From contig CAWFME010000004.1 of NCBI GenBank assembly GCA_963816955.1, forward strand, positions 930,001-994,000: a stretch of DNA of 64,000 bases, in the 5' to 3' direction. Under the pieces are notes generated by a model. It was not told where the DNA came from and did not search any database. It saw only the letters and a list, made by a program, of their open reading frames with translations. Position 1 is the stretch's first letter, and each line of letters starts with the position of its first letter. Origin of the DNA: DATFQI01 sp963816955 (GTDB lineage: Bacteria > Actinomycetota > Thermoleophilia > Solirubrobacterales > Solirubrobacteraceae). Shown here piece after piece: positions 1 through 9,306 of this stretch. A program made the translations under genes and the position numbers.

Positions 1-530
1 TCCGCAAGGAGCTGGCGGTGCGGACGATCTTCAACTTCCTCGGCCCGCTGACCAACCCGGCCGGGGCCACGCGACAGGTGATCGGCGTCTCGGACCCCGC
101 GTTCCTGCAGACGATCGCGGGCGCCCTGGCGAGGCTCGGGGCCGAGCGCGCGCTCGTGGTCTCCAGCGCGGACGGGCTCGACGAGCTGAGCACCTCGGCC
201 CCGACCCGGGTGGTCGAGGTCGGCGGCGACGGGCTGCGCACCTACGAGGTCACGCCCGAGGAGGTCGGGCTGGCGCGCAGCGACCCGGAGGCCTTCGGGC
301 CGGGGCTGCCGGAGGCCAACGCCGCCACCACGCGGCGGATCCTGGCGGGCGAGCAAGGTCCGGAACGCGACCTCGCGCTGCTCAACGCGGGCGCGGCGGT
401 CTACGCCGGCGGGCGGGCGGATACCCTGCGGGAAGGGGTGGAGGCGGCCGCCGAGGCCGTCGACTCGGGGGCCGCCGCGGCGGCGCTCGACGCCCTGACC
501 GCCATGACCGCCAAACTGTCGCCCGGATGA
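1..530 (+). CDS. trpD: Anthranilate phosphoribosyltransferase, 3' part
   Basis: This is the C-terminal part of TrpD, which joins anthranilate to PRPP in tryptophan synthesis. The frame is open from base 3, so the gene begins before the window. The visible 175 residues start with KELAVRTIFNFLGPLTNPA, the conserved stretch leading into the second half of the enzyme, and include DGLDELS and a late GxAA(L)-type helical tail, all standard for the family. The N-terminal PRPP-binding part lies upstream. It ends in TGA 19 nt before trpC, so the two are probably co-transcribed. The product assignment is firm; only the start is missing. Confidence 0.93.
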   Translation, partial: RKELAVRTIFNFLGPLTNPAGATRQVIGVSDPAFLQTIAGALARLGAERALVVSSADGLDELSTSAPTRVVEVGGDGLRTYEVTPEEVGLARSDPEAFGPGLPEANAATTRRILAGEQGPERDLALLNAGAAVYAGGRADTLREGVEAAAEAVDSGAAAAALDALTAMTAKLSPG

Positions 531-549
531 CCGGCTCCCCGACCATCTG

Positions 550-1341
550 ATGAACGTCCTCGACCGCATCGTCGACGACACGCGCGACGAGGTCGCGCGC
601 CGCCGCGAGCGCGTGCCGCTCGCGCAGCTCGAGCGCGCGCTCGACTCGCGCCCGAAGGCGCGGCCGTTCCAGGAGGCCCTGACGCGGCCGGGCGTGTCGC
701 TGATCGCCGAGCACAAGCGCCGCTCGCCGTCGGCCGGCGTGATCCGCGACGGCGCGACGGTGACGGAGATCGTCCAGGCCTACGAGCGCGGTTGTGCGGC
801 GGCGCTGTCGATCCTGACCGAGCCGTTCCACTTCGGGGGCTCGCTCGACGACCTGCGCGAGGCGCTCGCCGCGACCGACCTGCCGATCCTGCGCAAGGAC
901 TTCATCGTCGACCCCTACCAGCTCTACGAGTCCGCGGCCGTCGGCGCCGACGCGATCCTGCTGATCGTCGCCGCGCTGGATCCCGACGACCTCTACGACC
1001 TGCTGCGCGAGGCGCGCGACCTGGACCTCGACGCGCTCGTCGAGGTCCACGACGAGCGCGAGCTGGACGTCGCGCTCGACGTCGAGGCCGACGTGCTGGG
1101 CCTCAACAACCGCGACCTGACCGACTTCTCCGTCGACATCGAGCGCACCTACGAGCTGCTCGCCGACGTGCCGGCCGGCAAGACCGTCGTCGCGGAGTCG
1201 GGCTACTCGTCGCGCGACCAGCTCGAGGAGCTCGAGCGCGTCGGCGTCGACGCGGTCCTGATCGGCGAGACGCTGATGCGCGCCCCGGACGTCGAGGCCG
1301 CCTGCGTCGAGCTCACGGCCGGGACGGAGCACGACCGCTGA
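550..1341 (+). CDS. trpC: Indole-3-glycerol phosphate synthase
   Basis: TrpC closes the indole ring of indole-3-glycerol phosphate from CdRP, the fourth step of tryptophan synthesis, as a cytosolic TIM barrel. At 263 residues it has the usual single-enzyme length (not fused to TrpF). The catalytic-lysine motif IAEHKRRSPS (Lys56), the second motif ILRKDFIVDPYQ, and the phosphate-binding segment LNNRDL are all present. The ATG is preceded by a stop codon two bases upstream and follows trpD by 19 nt. After trpC there is a short hairpin with a TTT run and then a non-trp gene, so the operon may be split here. Confidence 0.95.
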   Translation: MNVLDRIVDDTRDEVARRRERVPLAQLERALDSRPKARPFQEALTRPGVSLIAEHKRRSPSAGVIRDGATVTEIVQAYERGCAAALSILTEPFHFGGSLDDLREALAATDLPILRKDFIVDPYQLYESAAVGADAILLIVAALDPDDLYDLLREARDLDLDALVEVHDERELDVALDVEADVLGLNNRDLTDFSVDIERTYELLADVPAGKTVVAESGYSSRDQLEELERVGVDAVLIGETLMRAPDVEAACVELTAGTEHDR

Positions 1342-1348
1342 CGTCCCG

Positions 1349-1368
1349 CCCGAGGTTCCCTCGGGTTT
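1349..1368 (+). terminator. Short hairpin with T run after trpC
   Basis: Inverted arms CCCGAGG (1349-1355) and CCTCGGG (1359-1365) with a 3-base loop are followed directly by TTTA. This has the shape of a weak intrinsic terminator and lies 7 nt after the trpC stop, before the HtrA-like gene. Stem length is modest, so it may only attenuate. Confidence 0.4.
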
Positions 1369-1390
1369 ACTTGCCGTTCACGGTGGGTGA
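1365..1390 (+). promoter_or_regulatory. Possible stress-sigma promoter before HtrA-like gene
   Basis: GTTT (1365-1368) and GGGTGA (1385-1390) are separated by 16 nt, resembling the SigB/SigF-type pattern GTTT-N(14-17)-GGGTA known in actinobacteria. The -10 half deviates (GA instead of AT/AC). It would give the HtrA-like gene its own start inside the trp cluster. Weak evidence. Confidence 0.22.
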
Positions 1391-1402
1391 CGACGCTGGA
1401 CA

Positions 1403-2548
1403 GTGGTGAAGCAAGGTTTCCTACCGATGCTCGCCGCCGGCCTGATCGGCGGCGGTGTGACGGCCGGCGTGCTGCTGGGCACGGGGGCGGCCGGCGGTGG
1501 CGCGACCCGGACCGTGTTCCAGCCGTCCTCGCTCGGGGCGAGCGCCAGCCCGACCTCGCGCGGCTCTGGGTCGCTGACGGCGCGCCAGATCTACGATCGC
1601 GACGCCCCGGGGGTGGTGCATGTCCGCGCGCGCTCCCTGCAGGCCGATCCGTCCTCGCTCGACCTCACGGAGCGCAGCGACGGCGTGGCCAGCGCGGCGG
1701 GCTTCGTGATCGACGAGGAGGGCCGGCTGCTCACCAACGCCCACGTCGTCGCGGGCGCCACCGACATCTCCGTGACGTTCGCGGAGGACAAGACCGTGCC
1801 GGCGCGCGTGCTGGGCAAGGACGAGGAGACCGACCTGGCGCTGCTCGGGGTCGAGCCCGACGGCCTGGACCTGCGGCCGCTGCAGCTCGGCAGCTCGCGC
1901 GGCGTGCACGTCGGCGATCCGACGATGTCGATCGGCAACCCGTCCGGGCGCGACCGCACGCTCACCACCGGCGTCGTGTCGGCCACGCAGCGCCGCATCA
2001 CCGCGCCCAGCGGCTTCTCCGTCGACAACGTGATCCAGACCGACGGCGTGCTCAACCCGGGCAACGCGGGCGGGCCGCTGCTCGACGCGGGCGGGCGCGT
2101 GATCGGCGTCAACTCGCAGATCGAGGCCGACGGGCCGGAGGGCGACATGGGGGTCGGCTTCGCCGTGCCGATCGACACCGCCAAGGCGCTGATCCCGGAG
2201 CTGCAGGCCCACCGCAACGTCAGCCACGCCTACCTCGGCATCGAGGCGGGCGACGGGCCGGACTCGCTCGTCTCGCTCGGCGCGGGCCGCGCCGGCGTGC
2301 GCGTTCGCGACGTCGAGCCGGGCGGCCCCGCGGCGCGCGCCGGCATCCTCGGCGACGGGAGCGTCGCCGGCGGCGACGTGATCCTCTCGGTCGACGGGAC
2401 CGAGGTCCGCTCGATGGCCGACATCGAGGACGTCGTCTCCCGCCACCGCCCCGGGGACGGCATCGCGGTCGTGCTCTCGCGCGACGGGTCGCGCCTCACG
2501 GTGCAGGTCCAGCTTTCCGAGCGCCCCGCCTCGGTCCCCCTCGGCTGA
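1403..2548 (+). CDS. HtrA/DegP-like membrane-anchored protein with Ser-to-Ala active site
   Basis: The 381-residue product has one N-terminal membrane segment (about residues 5-30), a Ser/Gly linker, a trypsin-like domain (about 55-260) and a C-terminal PDZ domain (about 285-365), the plan of HtrA periplasmic quality-control proteases. His114 (TNAHVV) and Asp144 (TDLALL) match the triad, but the expected GNSGGP reads GNAGGP: residue 222 is alanine. As written, the protein cannot use serine catalysis and is better seen as a pseudoprotease or substrate-binding scaffold. Two GTG codons in tandem (1403, 1406) can start it; no clear ribosome site is seen. It sits between trpC and trpF with no obvious link to tryptophan. 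Confidence 0.85.
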   Translation: MVKQGFLPMLAAGLIGGGVTAGVLLGTGAAGGGATRTVFQPSSLGASASPTSRGSGSLTARQIYDRDAPGVVHVRARSLQADPSSLDLTERSDGVASAAGFVIDEEGRLLTNAHVVAGATDISVTFAEDKTVPARVLGKDEETDLALLGVEPDGLDLRPLQLGSSRGVHVGDPTMSIGNPSGRDRTLTTGVVSATQRRITAPSGFSVDNVIQTDGVLNPGNAGGPLLDAGGRVIGVNSQIEADGPEGDMGVGFAVPIDTAKALIPELQAHRNVSHAYLGIEAGDGPDSLVSLGAGRAGVRVRDVEPGGPAARAGILGDGSVAGGDVILSVDGTEVRSMADIEDVVSRHRPGDGIAVVLSRDGSRLTVQVQLSERPASVPLG

Positions 2549-2553
2549 AGAGC

Positions 2554-2559
2554 TAGCCT
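2554..2559 (+). promoter_or_regulatory. -10 hexamer TAGCCT before trpF
   Basis: TAGCCT fits the TANNNT -10 pattern and ends 7 nt before the trpF GTG, which would place the transcript start at or next to the start codon (leaderless mRNA). The same geometry recurs before many genes in this window. Confidence 0.45.
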
Positions 2560-2566
2560 GACCCGT

Positions 2567-3201
2567 GTGACACGGGTCAAGATCTGCGGCATCACGAGGG
2601 TCGAGGACGCCGAGCTGGCGGCGTCGCTGGGCGCCTGGGCGCTCGGCTTCAACCTCTGGCCCGGGTCCTCCCGCGTGGTCGAGGAGGCGGTCGCCGCCGG
2701 GATCGCGCGCCGGGTGCGGCGCCAGGTCGAGCTCGTCGGCGTGTTCGTCAACCCCACGCTGGACGAGATCGCCCGCGCGGTCGACGCGATCGGGCTCACC
2801 CACGTCCAGCTGCACGGCGACGAGGGCCCCGCCTTCGCCACGGAGGCCGCGCGCCGCACGGGGGCGAAGGTCATCAAGGCCGCGAACGTGGCCAGCGGCG
2901 CAGACCTGCAGGCGCTGGAGCGCTTCCACACCGACTTCCACATGCTCGACACCAAGGTCGAGGGCGAGCGCGGCGGCTCGGGCCGCTCGTGGGACTGGAG
3001 CCTGGCCGCCCAGCGGCGCTCGAAGATCCCGATGATCCTCGCGGGCGGGCTGACCCCGGACAACGTTGCCGAGGCGATCGCCGTCGTGAAGCCGTTCGCC
3101 GTCGACGTCGCCTCCGGAGTCGAGGCCTCGCCCGGAATCAAGGACCACGCCAAGCTCGAGGCCTTCATCTCCGTCGCCGCCCCCGCGCGGGCGGGCGTCT
3201 G

Positions 3202-3202
<1 letters not shown>
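2567..3202 (+). CDS. trpF: Phosphoribosylanthranilate isomerase
   Basis: TrpF isomerises phosphoribosylanthranilate to CdRP, the substrate of TrpC. The 211-residue TIM barrel starts with KICGITR, whose Cys7 is the catalytic base, continues with ALGFNLWPGSSR and VQLHGDE, carries the catalytic aspartate in MLDTKVEG, and ends with the phosphate loop LAGGLTPDNV. The GTG start lies 18 nt after the HtrA-like stop and 7 nt after a TAGCCT hexamer, so it may have its own leaderless transcript. Its TGA overlaps the trpB ATG by one base, giving tight coupling to trpBA. Confidence 0.94.
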
Positions 3203-4401
<1,199 letters not shown>

Positions 4402-4432
4402 GCGGCGCCGGCACCGCCGGGGGCGGTACGAC

Positions 4433-5251
4433 GTGAGCGCTGCCGCCACCGACACGGGGATCGAGCGGATAGCAGCCGCGTTCGCGGGCGCGGCGGGCCG
4501 CGCGGCGCTGATGCCGTACCTGATGGGCGGCTTCCCCGACGTCGGGGCCTCGGTCCGGATCGGCGAGGCCTACGCCGACCACGGCGCCGACCTCGTCGAG
4601 CTGGGCGTGCCGTTCTCGGACCCGCTCGCCGACGGCCCGGTCATCCACGCGGCGGCCACGCGGGCGCTCGCCGCCGGCGCCACGCTGCACCACGTGCTCG
4701 AGGTGGGGGCGCGGCTCGCGCACCGCCTGCCGGTGGTGCTCATGTGCTACGCGAACCCGATGCTCGCCCGCGGAATCGAGCGGTTCGCCGACGAGCTCGC
4801 GGTGCGACGCATCAGCGGCCTGATCGTCCCCGACCTCCCGCTCGAGGAGGCGCCGGCGGTGCTCGCCGCCTGCGACGCCGCCGGCGTCGCGCTCGTGCCG
4901 CTCGCCGCGCCGACCACGCCCACCGACCGCCTCGCCGCCATCGGGGCCCAGGCGCGGGGGTTCCTCTACACGGTGTCGGTCACGGGGACCACGGGGGAGA
5001 GAGGGAACCCCACCCACCCCGCCGCGGAGCTGATCGCCCGCGCCAAGGCCGCGACGAGCGCCCCCGTCGCGCTCGGCTTCGGCATCTCGACGCCCGAGCA
5101 GGCCGGGGCCGCCGCGGACGCGGGCGCGGACGGCGTGATCGTGGGCTCGCGGCTGGTGCGCGCCGCCGCCGAGGCGCACGACGCGGGCGGCGACCCGGCG
5201 GCCGCGGTGGCCGGGGTGGTCGCGGACCTCGCGCGCGGTCTGTCGCGCTAG
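4433..5251 (+). CDS. trpA: Tryptophan synthase alpha chain
   Basis: TrpA cleaves indole-3-glycerol phosphate and channels indole to TrpB. The 272-residue TIM barrel shows the catalytic Glu56 in LVELGVPFSDPLADGP and Asp67 in the same motif, plus the later phosphate-binding segments LGFGISTPEQ and GVIVGSRLV. Start is GTG at 4433; the upstream bases lack a strong ribosome site, so coupling to trpB is likely. It is the last trp gene, and its TAG stop touches the left end of a long imperfect palindrome (5252-5404). Confidence 0.95.
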   Translation: MSAAATDTGIERIAAAFAGAAGRAALMPYLMGGFPDVGASVRIGEAYADHGADLVELGVPFSDPLADGPVIHAAATRALAAGATLHHVLEVGARLAHRLPVVLMCYANPMLARGIERFADELAVRRISGLIVPDLPLEEAPAVLAACDAAGVALVPLAAPTTPTDRLAAIGAQARGFLYTVSVTGTTGERGNPTHPAAELIARAKAATSAPVALGFGISTPEQAGAAADAGADGVIVGSRLVRAAAEAHDAGGDPAAAVAGVVADLARGLSR

Positions 5252-5404
5252 CGAACGTCAACTGCGCTGGGTAGGGAAGTGAAGGGCCCGGAGCGCCCCG
5301 GCTTGCTTCGAGCGGTGGACAACTCGGGCTCAGACCGACTGATCCACCGCTCGCGCTCGGAGCAGGCGGTGCGGGTGGCTCCCTCGCCTCGCAGTTGACG
5401 TTCG
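5252..5404. repeat. Long imperfect palindrome, copy A of a dispersed element
   Basis: The 153-bp segment has 15-bp terminal inverted repeats, CGAACGTCAACTGCG (5252-5266) and its complement (5390-5404). Nested inside is an 11-bp hairpin, CGAGCGGTGGA (5309-5319) with its complement at 5343-5353. The 18-mer AACTGCGCTGGGTAGGGA (5260-5277) recurs exactly at 60835-60852, and GTTGACGTTCG (5394-5404) recurs at 60909-60919. No coding capacity is apparent. It lies directly after the trpA stop. It could be a REP/MITE-like element or a large transcript-end structure. Confidence 0.6.
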
Positions 5405-5425
5405 TTTCGCTACGCTCCCGCCGAC

Positions 5426-5602
5426 ATGGGCGTGCTCCTCACCCTCACCGCCGGCCTCGTCGTCTGGATCGTCCTGTGGTCGATCGGCGCGAAGTCCTTC
5501 GACGCCTTCCTGATCACGATCGTGATGCTGATCGTGGCCGCGGCGGCCCATATCATCTGGCCGACGCTCCCGGGCAACCGGAACCCAGACCGGCCCTCCT
5601 GA
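5426..5602 (+). CDS. Small two-helix membrane protein, unknown function
   Basis: A 58-residue reading frame starting MGVLLTLTAGL has two hydrophobic stretches (about residues 3-20 and 27-45) separated by a short GAKSFDAF loop, and a hydrophilic tail ending NRNPDRPS. Codon use has the G/C-rich third positions typical of real genes here. It stands alone between the palindromic element and the livJ signal region. I do not recognise a family; a small inner-membrane protein is all that can be said. Confidence 0.55.
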   Translation: MGVLLTLTAGLVVWIVLWSIGAKSFDAFLITIVMLIVAAAAHIIWPTLPGNRNPDRPS

Positions 5603-5697
5603 GCGTGCTTCCGCCGCGCTTCATGGCAACTTAATTCCCACACGCCCCCGGCGTGCGTAGAATCGCCGCCCACATACGACTCCTGAGGAGGGGTTCC

Positions 5698-6963
5698 TTG
5701 AATTCACGTTCGTTGGCAGCGTCGGGCTGCCTTGTCGCCGCGCTCGCGTTCGGCGTAGCCGCTTGCGGTGACGACGACAGCGGTGGTGGTGGCGGCGGCG
5801 GCGGCGACGAGGCCGCCAGCTCGGTCACGGTCTATTCGTCCCTGCCGCTGCAGGGCGCGTCCCGCCCGCAGACGACGGCCATGGTGAACGGCATCAAGCT
5901 GGCGCTGGAGCAGGTCGGCGGCAAGGCCGGCGACATCACCGTCAACTACCAGTCGCTCGACGACTCGACGGCCCAGGCCGGCTCGTGGACGCCTGAGGCG
6001 GTCTCCGCCAACGCCCGCAAGGCGGCGCAGGACGACACCACCGCCGTCTATCTCGGCGAGTTCAACTCGGGCGGCTCCGCGGTCTCGATCCCGATCCTCA
6101 ACGAGGCGGGCGTGCCGCAGATCTCCCCGGCGAACACCGCCGTGGGCCTCACCACCGACGAGCCGGGCGCCGAGCCGGGCGAGCCGGACAAGTACTACCC
6201 GACGGGCGAGCGCACGTACGCCCGCATCGTCCCGAAGGACACCATCCAGGGCGCCGCGCTGGCGACGCTCATGAAGGAGGATGGCTGCACCAAGGTGCAG
6301 GTCCTCAACGACAAGGAGGTCTACGGGGCCGGCCTCTCGCGGAACATCGAGAACTCCGCGAAGGAGCAGGGCCTCGAGGTGATCTCCAACGAGGCGATCG
6401 ACAAGAACGCGGCGAACTACCGCTCGCTGGCCTCCAAGGCCAAGGGCGCCGGCGCGGACTGCATGGTCTACTCGGGCATCACCGCCAACAACGCGGTCCA
6501 GATCTACAAGGACTTCGCGGCGGCCCTGCCGGACGCGAAGCTCTACGGGCCTGACGGCGTCGCCGAGTCCGGCTTCTCGGACCCGAAGGAGGGCGGCATC
6601 CCCGCCAACGTCGCGTCGCGGGTGAAGGTCTCGGTCGCGACCCTCTCGCCGGACGAGTACCCGGAGGAGGGCCAGCAGTTCTTCGCCGACTTCGAGAAGA
6701 AGTACGGCGACAAGTCCCCGGACCCCTACGCCATCTACGGCTACGAGGCCATGCGCCTGGCGCTGGACGCGATCGAGCGCTCCGGCACCGGCAAGAAGGA
6801 GGACGTGCTCAAGGCGATCTTCGAGACGAAGGATCGCTCGAGCGTGCTCGGCACCTACTCGCTCGACGAGAACGGTGACACGTCCCTCACGGACTACGGC
6901 ATCTACTCGATCGAGGGTGGAGAGCTGACGTTCGACAAGACCATCAAGGCCGCCGCCAACTAG
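5698..6963 (+). CDS. livJ: Branched-chain amino-acid ABC transporter substrate-binding lipoprotein
   Basis: This is the periplasmic-type binding protein of a Liv importer (type I fold, Peripla_BP_6). I choose TTG at 5698 because AGGAGG (5686-5691) lies six bases before it; this gives 421 residues with a lipoprotein signal ending in the lipobox FGVAAC, then a poly-Gly linker (GGGGGGGG) that tethers the mature domain. Features such as VTVYSSLPLQG, YLGEFNSGGSAVS and the PDPYAIYGYEAM segment are typical of the family. livHMGF follow. A strong hairpin separates it from livH, which would favour excess binding protein. Confidence 0.9.
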   Translation: MNSRSLAASGCLVAALAFGVAACGDDDSGGGGGGGGDEAASSVTVYSSLPLQGASRPQTTAMVNGIKLALEQVGGKAGDITVNYQSLDDSTAQAGSWTPEAVSANARKAAQDDTTAVYLGEFNSGGSAVSIPILNEAGVPQISPANTAVGLTTDEPGAEPGEPDKYYPTGERTYARIVPKDTIQGAALATLMKEDGCTKVQVLNDKEVYGAGLSRNIENSAKEQGLEVISNEAIDKNAANYRSLASKAKGAGADCMVYSGITANNAVQIYKDFAAALPDAKLYGPDGVAESGFSDPKEGGIPANVASRVKVSVATLSPDEYPEEGQQFFADFEKKYGDKSPDPYAIYGYEAMRLALDAIERSGTGKKEDVLKAIFETKDRSSVLGTYSLDENGDTSLTDYGIYSIEGGELTFDKTIKAAAN

Positions 6964-6986
6964 GCAGCTTCCTGATGCTGGGTCGG

Positions 6987-7016
6987 CCGGGAGCGGAAGA
7001 AAGTTTCCGCTCCCGG
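6987..7016 (+). terminator. Intercistronic hairpin between livJ and livH
   Basis: Perfect 12-bp arms CCGGGAGCGGAA (6987-6998) and TTCCGCTCCCGG (7005-7016) enclose a 6-base loop. No T run follows, so it is more likely an mRNA-stabilising or partial-termination structure than a full terminator. Such a position fits higher expression of a binding protein than of its permease. Confidence 0.55.
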
Positions 7017-7045
7017 TCCTCGGCGTTCTGAGAAGCTTCACGACC

Positions 7046-8128
7046 ATGGAAGCGGCAACCGTTCCCGCCAGCCCTGCGGTACGGGGCGACCGGCTCAGGG
7101 CGTTCATCGGGACCTACGGCCTGATCGCCGTCCTCGTCGCCCTCCCGGCCTACTTCGCGATCTACGACCTGGTCAACGACGGTGACCTCTCGCGGATCGG
7201 CAACAACCTCGTCGACGGTATCTCCAACGGCGCCATCTGGGCCCTGGTAGCCATCGGCTACACGCTCGTCTACGGCATCGTCGAGCTGATCAACTTCGCC
7301 CACGGCGAGGTCTTCATGATCGGGTCGTTCGTCGCCGCGAGCCTGTTCGCGACCTTCGGCCTGACCGAGGACACGAGCTACCTGCTGCTGGCGCTCGCCC
7401 TGCTCGTGTGCCTGGTGCTGGCCATGTTCGCCTCCGGCATCCTCAACACGATGATCGAGCGCGTCGGCTACCGGCCGTTGCGCAACGCGCCCAAGCTGGC
7501 GCCTCTGATCACCGCCGTCGGCTTCTCGTTCATCCTGCAGAACGTCGGCCTGCTGTGGCGCGGCGGCTCGCAGGAGGGCATCGCGGACCTGATCCGCTCG
7601 CAGCACCAGGTGCTCACGATCGCCGGGGTGAACATCACCAACGGCGACCTGCTCTCGATCTTCGTGACGATCCCGCTGCTGCTGCTGATGACGGCGTTCA
7701 TCGGTCGCAGCCGCCTCGGCAAGGCGATGCGCGCCACGGCACAGGACCCCGAGGCCGCCCGCCTGATGGGCATCAACGTCGACACCACGATCTCCTTCAC
7801 CTTCCTGCTGGGCGGCATGCTGGCCGGCGCGGCCGGCCTCATCTACGCCCTCTACCAGACGACCATCTGGTACTTCCAGGGCTTCACCGCCGGCCTGATC
7901 GCCTTCACCGCGGCGGTCATGGGCGGCATCGGCAACATCAAGGGCGCGGTGCTGGGCGGCTTCATCATCGGCTTCATCCAGCAGCTCTCCGACAACCGCG
8001 ACGAGCTGTTCGGGTTCTTCCCGCTCGGCTCGGCCTGGACCCCCGCCGTGGTGTTCGCCTACCTGATCCTGATCATGGTCTTCAAGCCGTCCGGCCTGCT
8101 GGGCGAGCAAACGAGGGACGCAGGATGA
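7046..8128 (+). CDS. livH: Branched-chain amino-acid ABC permease LivH
   Basis: One of the two membrane subunits of the Liv importer. The 360-residue product has about eight to nine hydrophobic helices; the family segment NGAIWALVAIGYTLVYGIVELINFAHGEVFMIG is spread over residues 54-90, and a MGGIGNIKGAVLGG motif lies near the C-terminus. The N-terminal 20 residues are hydrophilic, longer than in E. coli LivH. The ATG at 7046 is 82 nt after livJ. The TGA overlaps the livM ATG (ATGA). Confidence 0.92.
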   Translation: MEAATVPASPAVRGDRLRAFIGTYGLIAVLVALPAYFAIYDLVNDGDLSRIGNNLVDGISNGAIWALVAIGYTLVYGIVELINFAHGEVFMIGSFVAASLFATFGLTEDTSYLLLALALLVCLVLAMFASGILNTMIERVGYRPLRNAPKLAPLITAVGFSFILQNVGLLWRGGSQEGIADLIRSQHQVLTIAGVNITNGDLLSIFVTIPLLLLMTAFIGRSRLGKAMRATAQDPEAARLMGINVDTTISFTFLLGGMLAGAAGLIYALYQTTIWYFQGFTAGLIAFTAAVMGGIGNIKGAVLGGFIIGFIQQLSDNRDELFGFFPLGSAWTPAVVFAYLILIMVFKPSGLLGEQTRDAG

Positions 8129-9306
8129 GCGCAGCCGCAGAGACACCCGCAGGCGATCCGACGGTCGGCACGGGGGGCTTCGCCCTGCCGCCGTGGTGGG
8201 AGAAGGCGCTGTTCCCGCTGTTCGTGATCGTCGCGCTCGCGTTCCCGTTCTTCTTCGACTCGGGCGGCAGCGTGCTCGGGACGGCCACCCTGGCGCTCGC
8301 CTACACGGTGATGGCGCTGGGGCTCAACATCATCGTCGGCTTCGCCGGCCTGCTGGACCTCGGCTTCGTCGCGTTCTTCGCGATCGGCGCCTACGTGATG
8401 GGCTGGTTCGGCTCGCTGTTCTTCGCCGAGATCAACGGGGAGAAGGGCATCCACATCCTCACGGCCGGGCGAGCGTCCGAGCTGCCGGGGATCCACATGA
8501 ACTTCATCCTGATCCTGGTCTGCGCGGTGATCGCGACCACGATCGCCGGCATGCTGATCGGCCTGCCGACGCTGCGCCTGCGCGGCGACTACATCGCGAT
8601 CGTGACGCTCGCCTTCGGCGAGATCATCGGCCGCATCGCGATCAACGGCGACGCGCTGAAGATCGGCGGCCAGCCGCTGACCGCCGGCCGCCAGGGCATC
8701 ACGCCGGTCGACAAGATCGACCTGCCGTTCCTGGAGCCGTTCACGTCGCTCGAGCTCAGACCGTGGTACTTCATGGCGCTCGCGCTCGTGCTGATCGCGC
8801 TCGCGGTGAGCTTCGCGCTGCGCAACTCGCGGCTCGGCCGCGCGTGGATCGCGTTGCGCGAGGACGAGGTGGCCGCCGTCGCCATGGGCGTGCCGGCGGT
8901 GAAGACGAAGCTGCTGGCCTACGGCACCGGCGCCGCGTTCGGCGGCATGTCCGGCGCGTTCCTCGGGTCGTTCAACAACACGGTGAACGCGGACCAGTTC
9001 CAGTTCTACTTCTCGATCCTGATCCTCGGCATGGTCATCCTCGGCGGCCTCGGCTCCATCTGGGGCGTGGTCGTCGGCGCGATCCTGCTGACCTACATCA
9101 ACTTCTACTTCATCCCCGACGTCATCAACACGGTGCCGAGCAAGGTCGGCCTCGACTTCGACGTCACGCAGGTCACCTTCGCCATCTACGGCTTCCTGCT
9201 GGTGATGATGATGATCATCCGGCCGGAGGGCCTGATCCCGGAGCGCCGCCGAAAGCAGGAGCTCCATGACGAATCGGAGGACGCGCTCGTCGCGCAGGCA
9301 CCGTGA
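8125..9306 (+). CDS. livM: Branched-chain amino-acid ABC permease LivM
   Basis: Second membrane subunit of the Liv importer, pairing with LivH. ATG at 8125 overlaps the livH stop by four bases and gives 393 residues. Hydrophobic helices include IVGFAGLLDLGFVAFFAIGAY, split around residues 70-90, and the cytosolic coupling segment SRLGRAWIALREDEVAAVAMGV, which contacts the ATPases. The C-terminus ends PEGLIPERRRK, typical for LivM. It overlaps livG with GTGA. Confidence 0.92.
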   Translation: MSAAAETPAGDPTVGTGGFALPPWWEKALFPLFVIVALAFPFFFDSGGSVLGTATLALAYTVMALGLNIIVGFAGLLDLGFVAFFAIGAYVMGWFGSLFFAEINGEKGIHILTAGRASELPGIHMNFILILVCAVIATTIAGMLIGLPTLRLRGDYIAIVTLAFGEIIGRIAINGDALKIGGQPLTAGRQGITPVDKIDLPFLEPFTSLELRPWYFMALALVLIALAVSFALRNSRLGRAWIALREDEVAAVAMGVPAVKTKLLAYGTGAAFGGMSGAFLGSFNNTVNADQFQFYFSILILGMVILGGLGSIWGVVVGAILLTYINFYFIPDVINTVPSKVGLDFDVTQVTFAIYGFLLVMMMIIRPEGLIPERRRKQELHDESEDALVAQAP

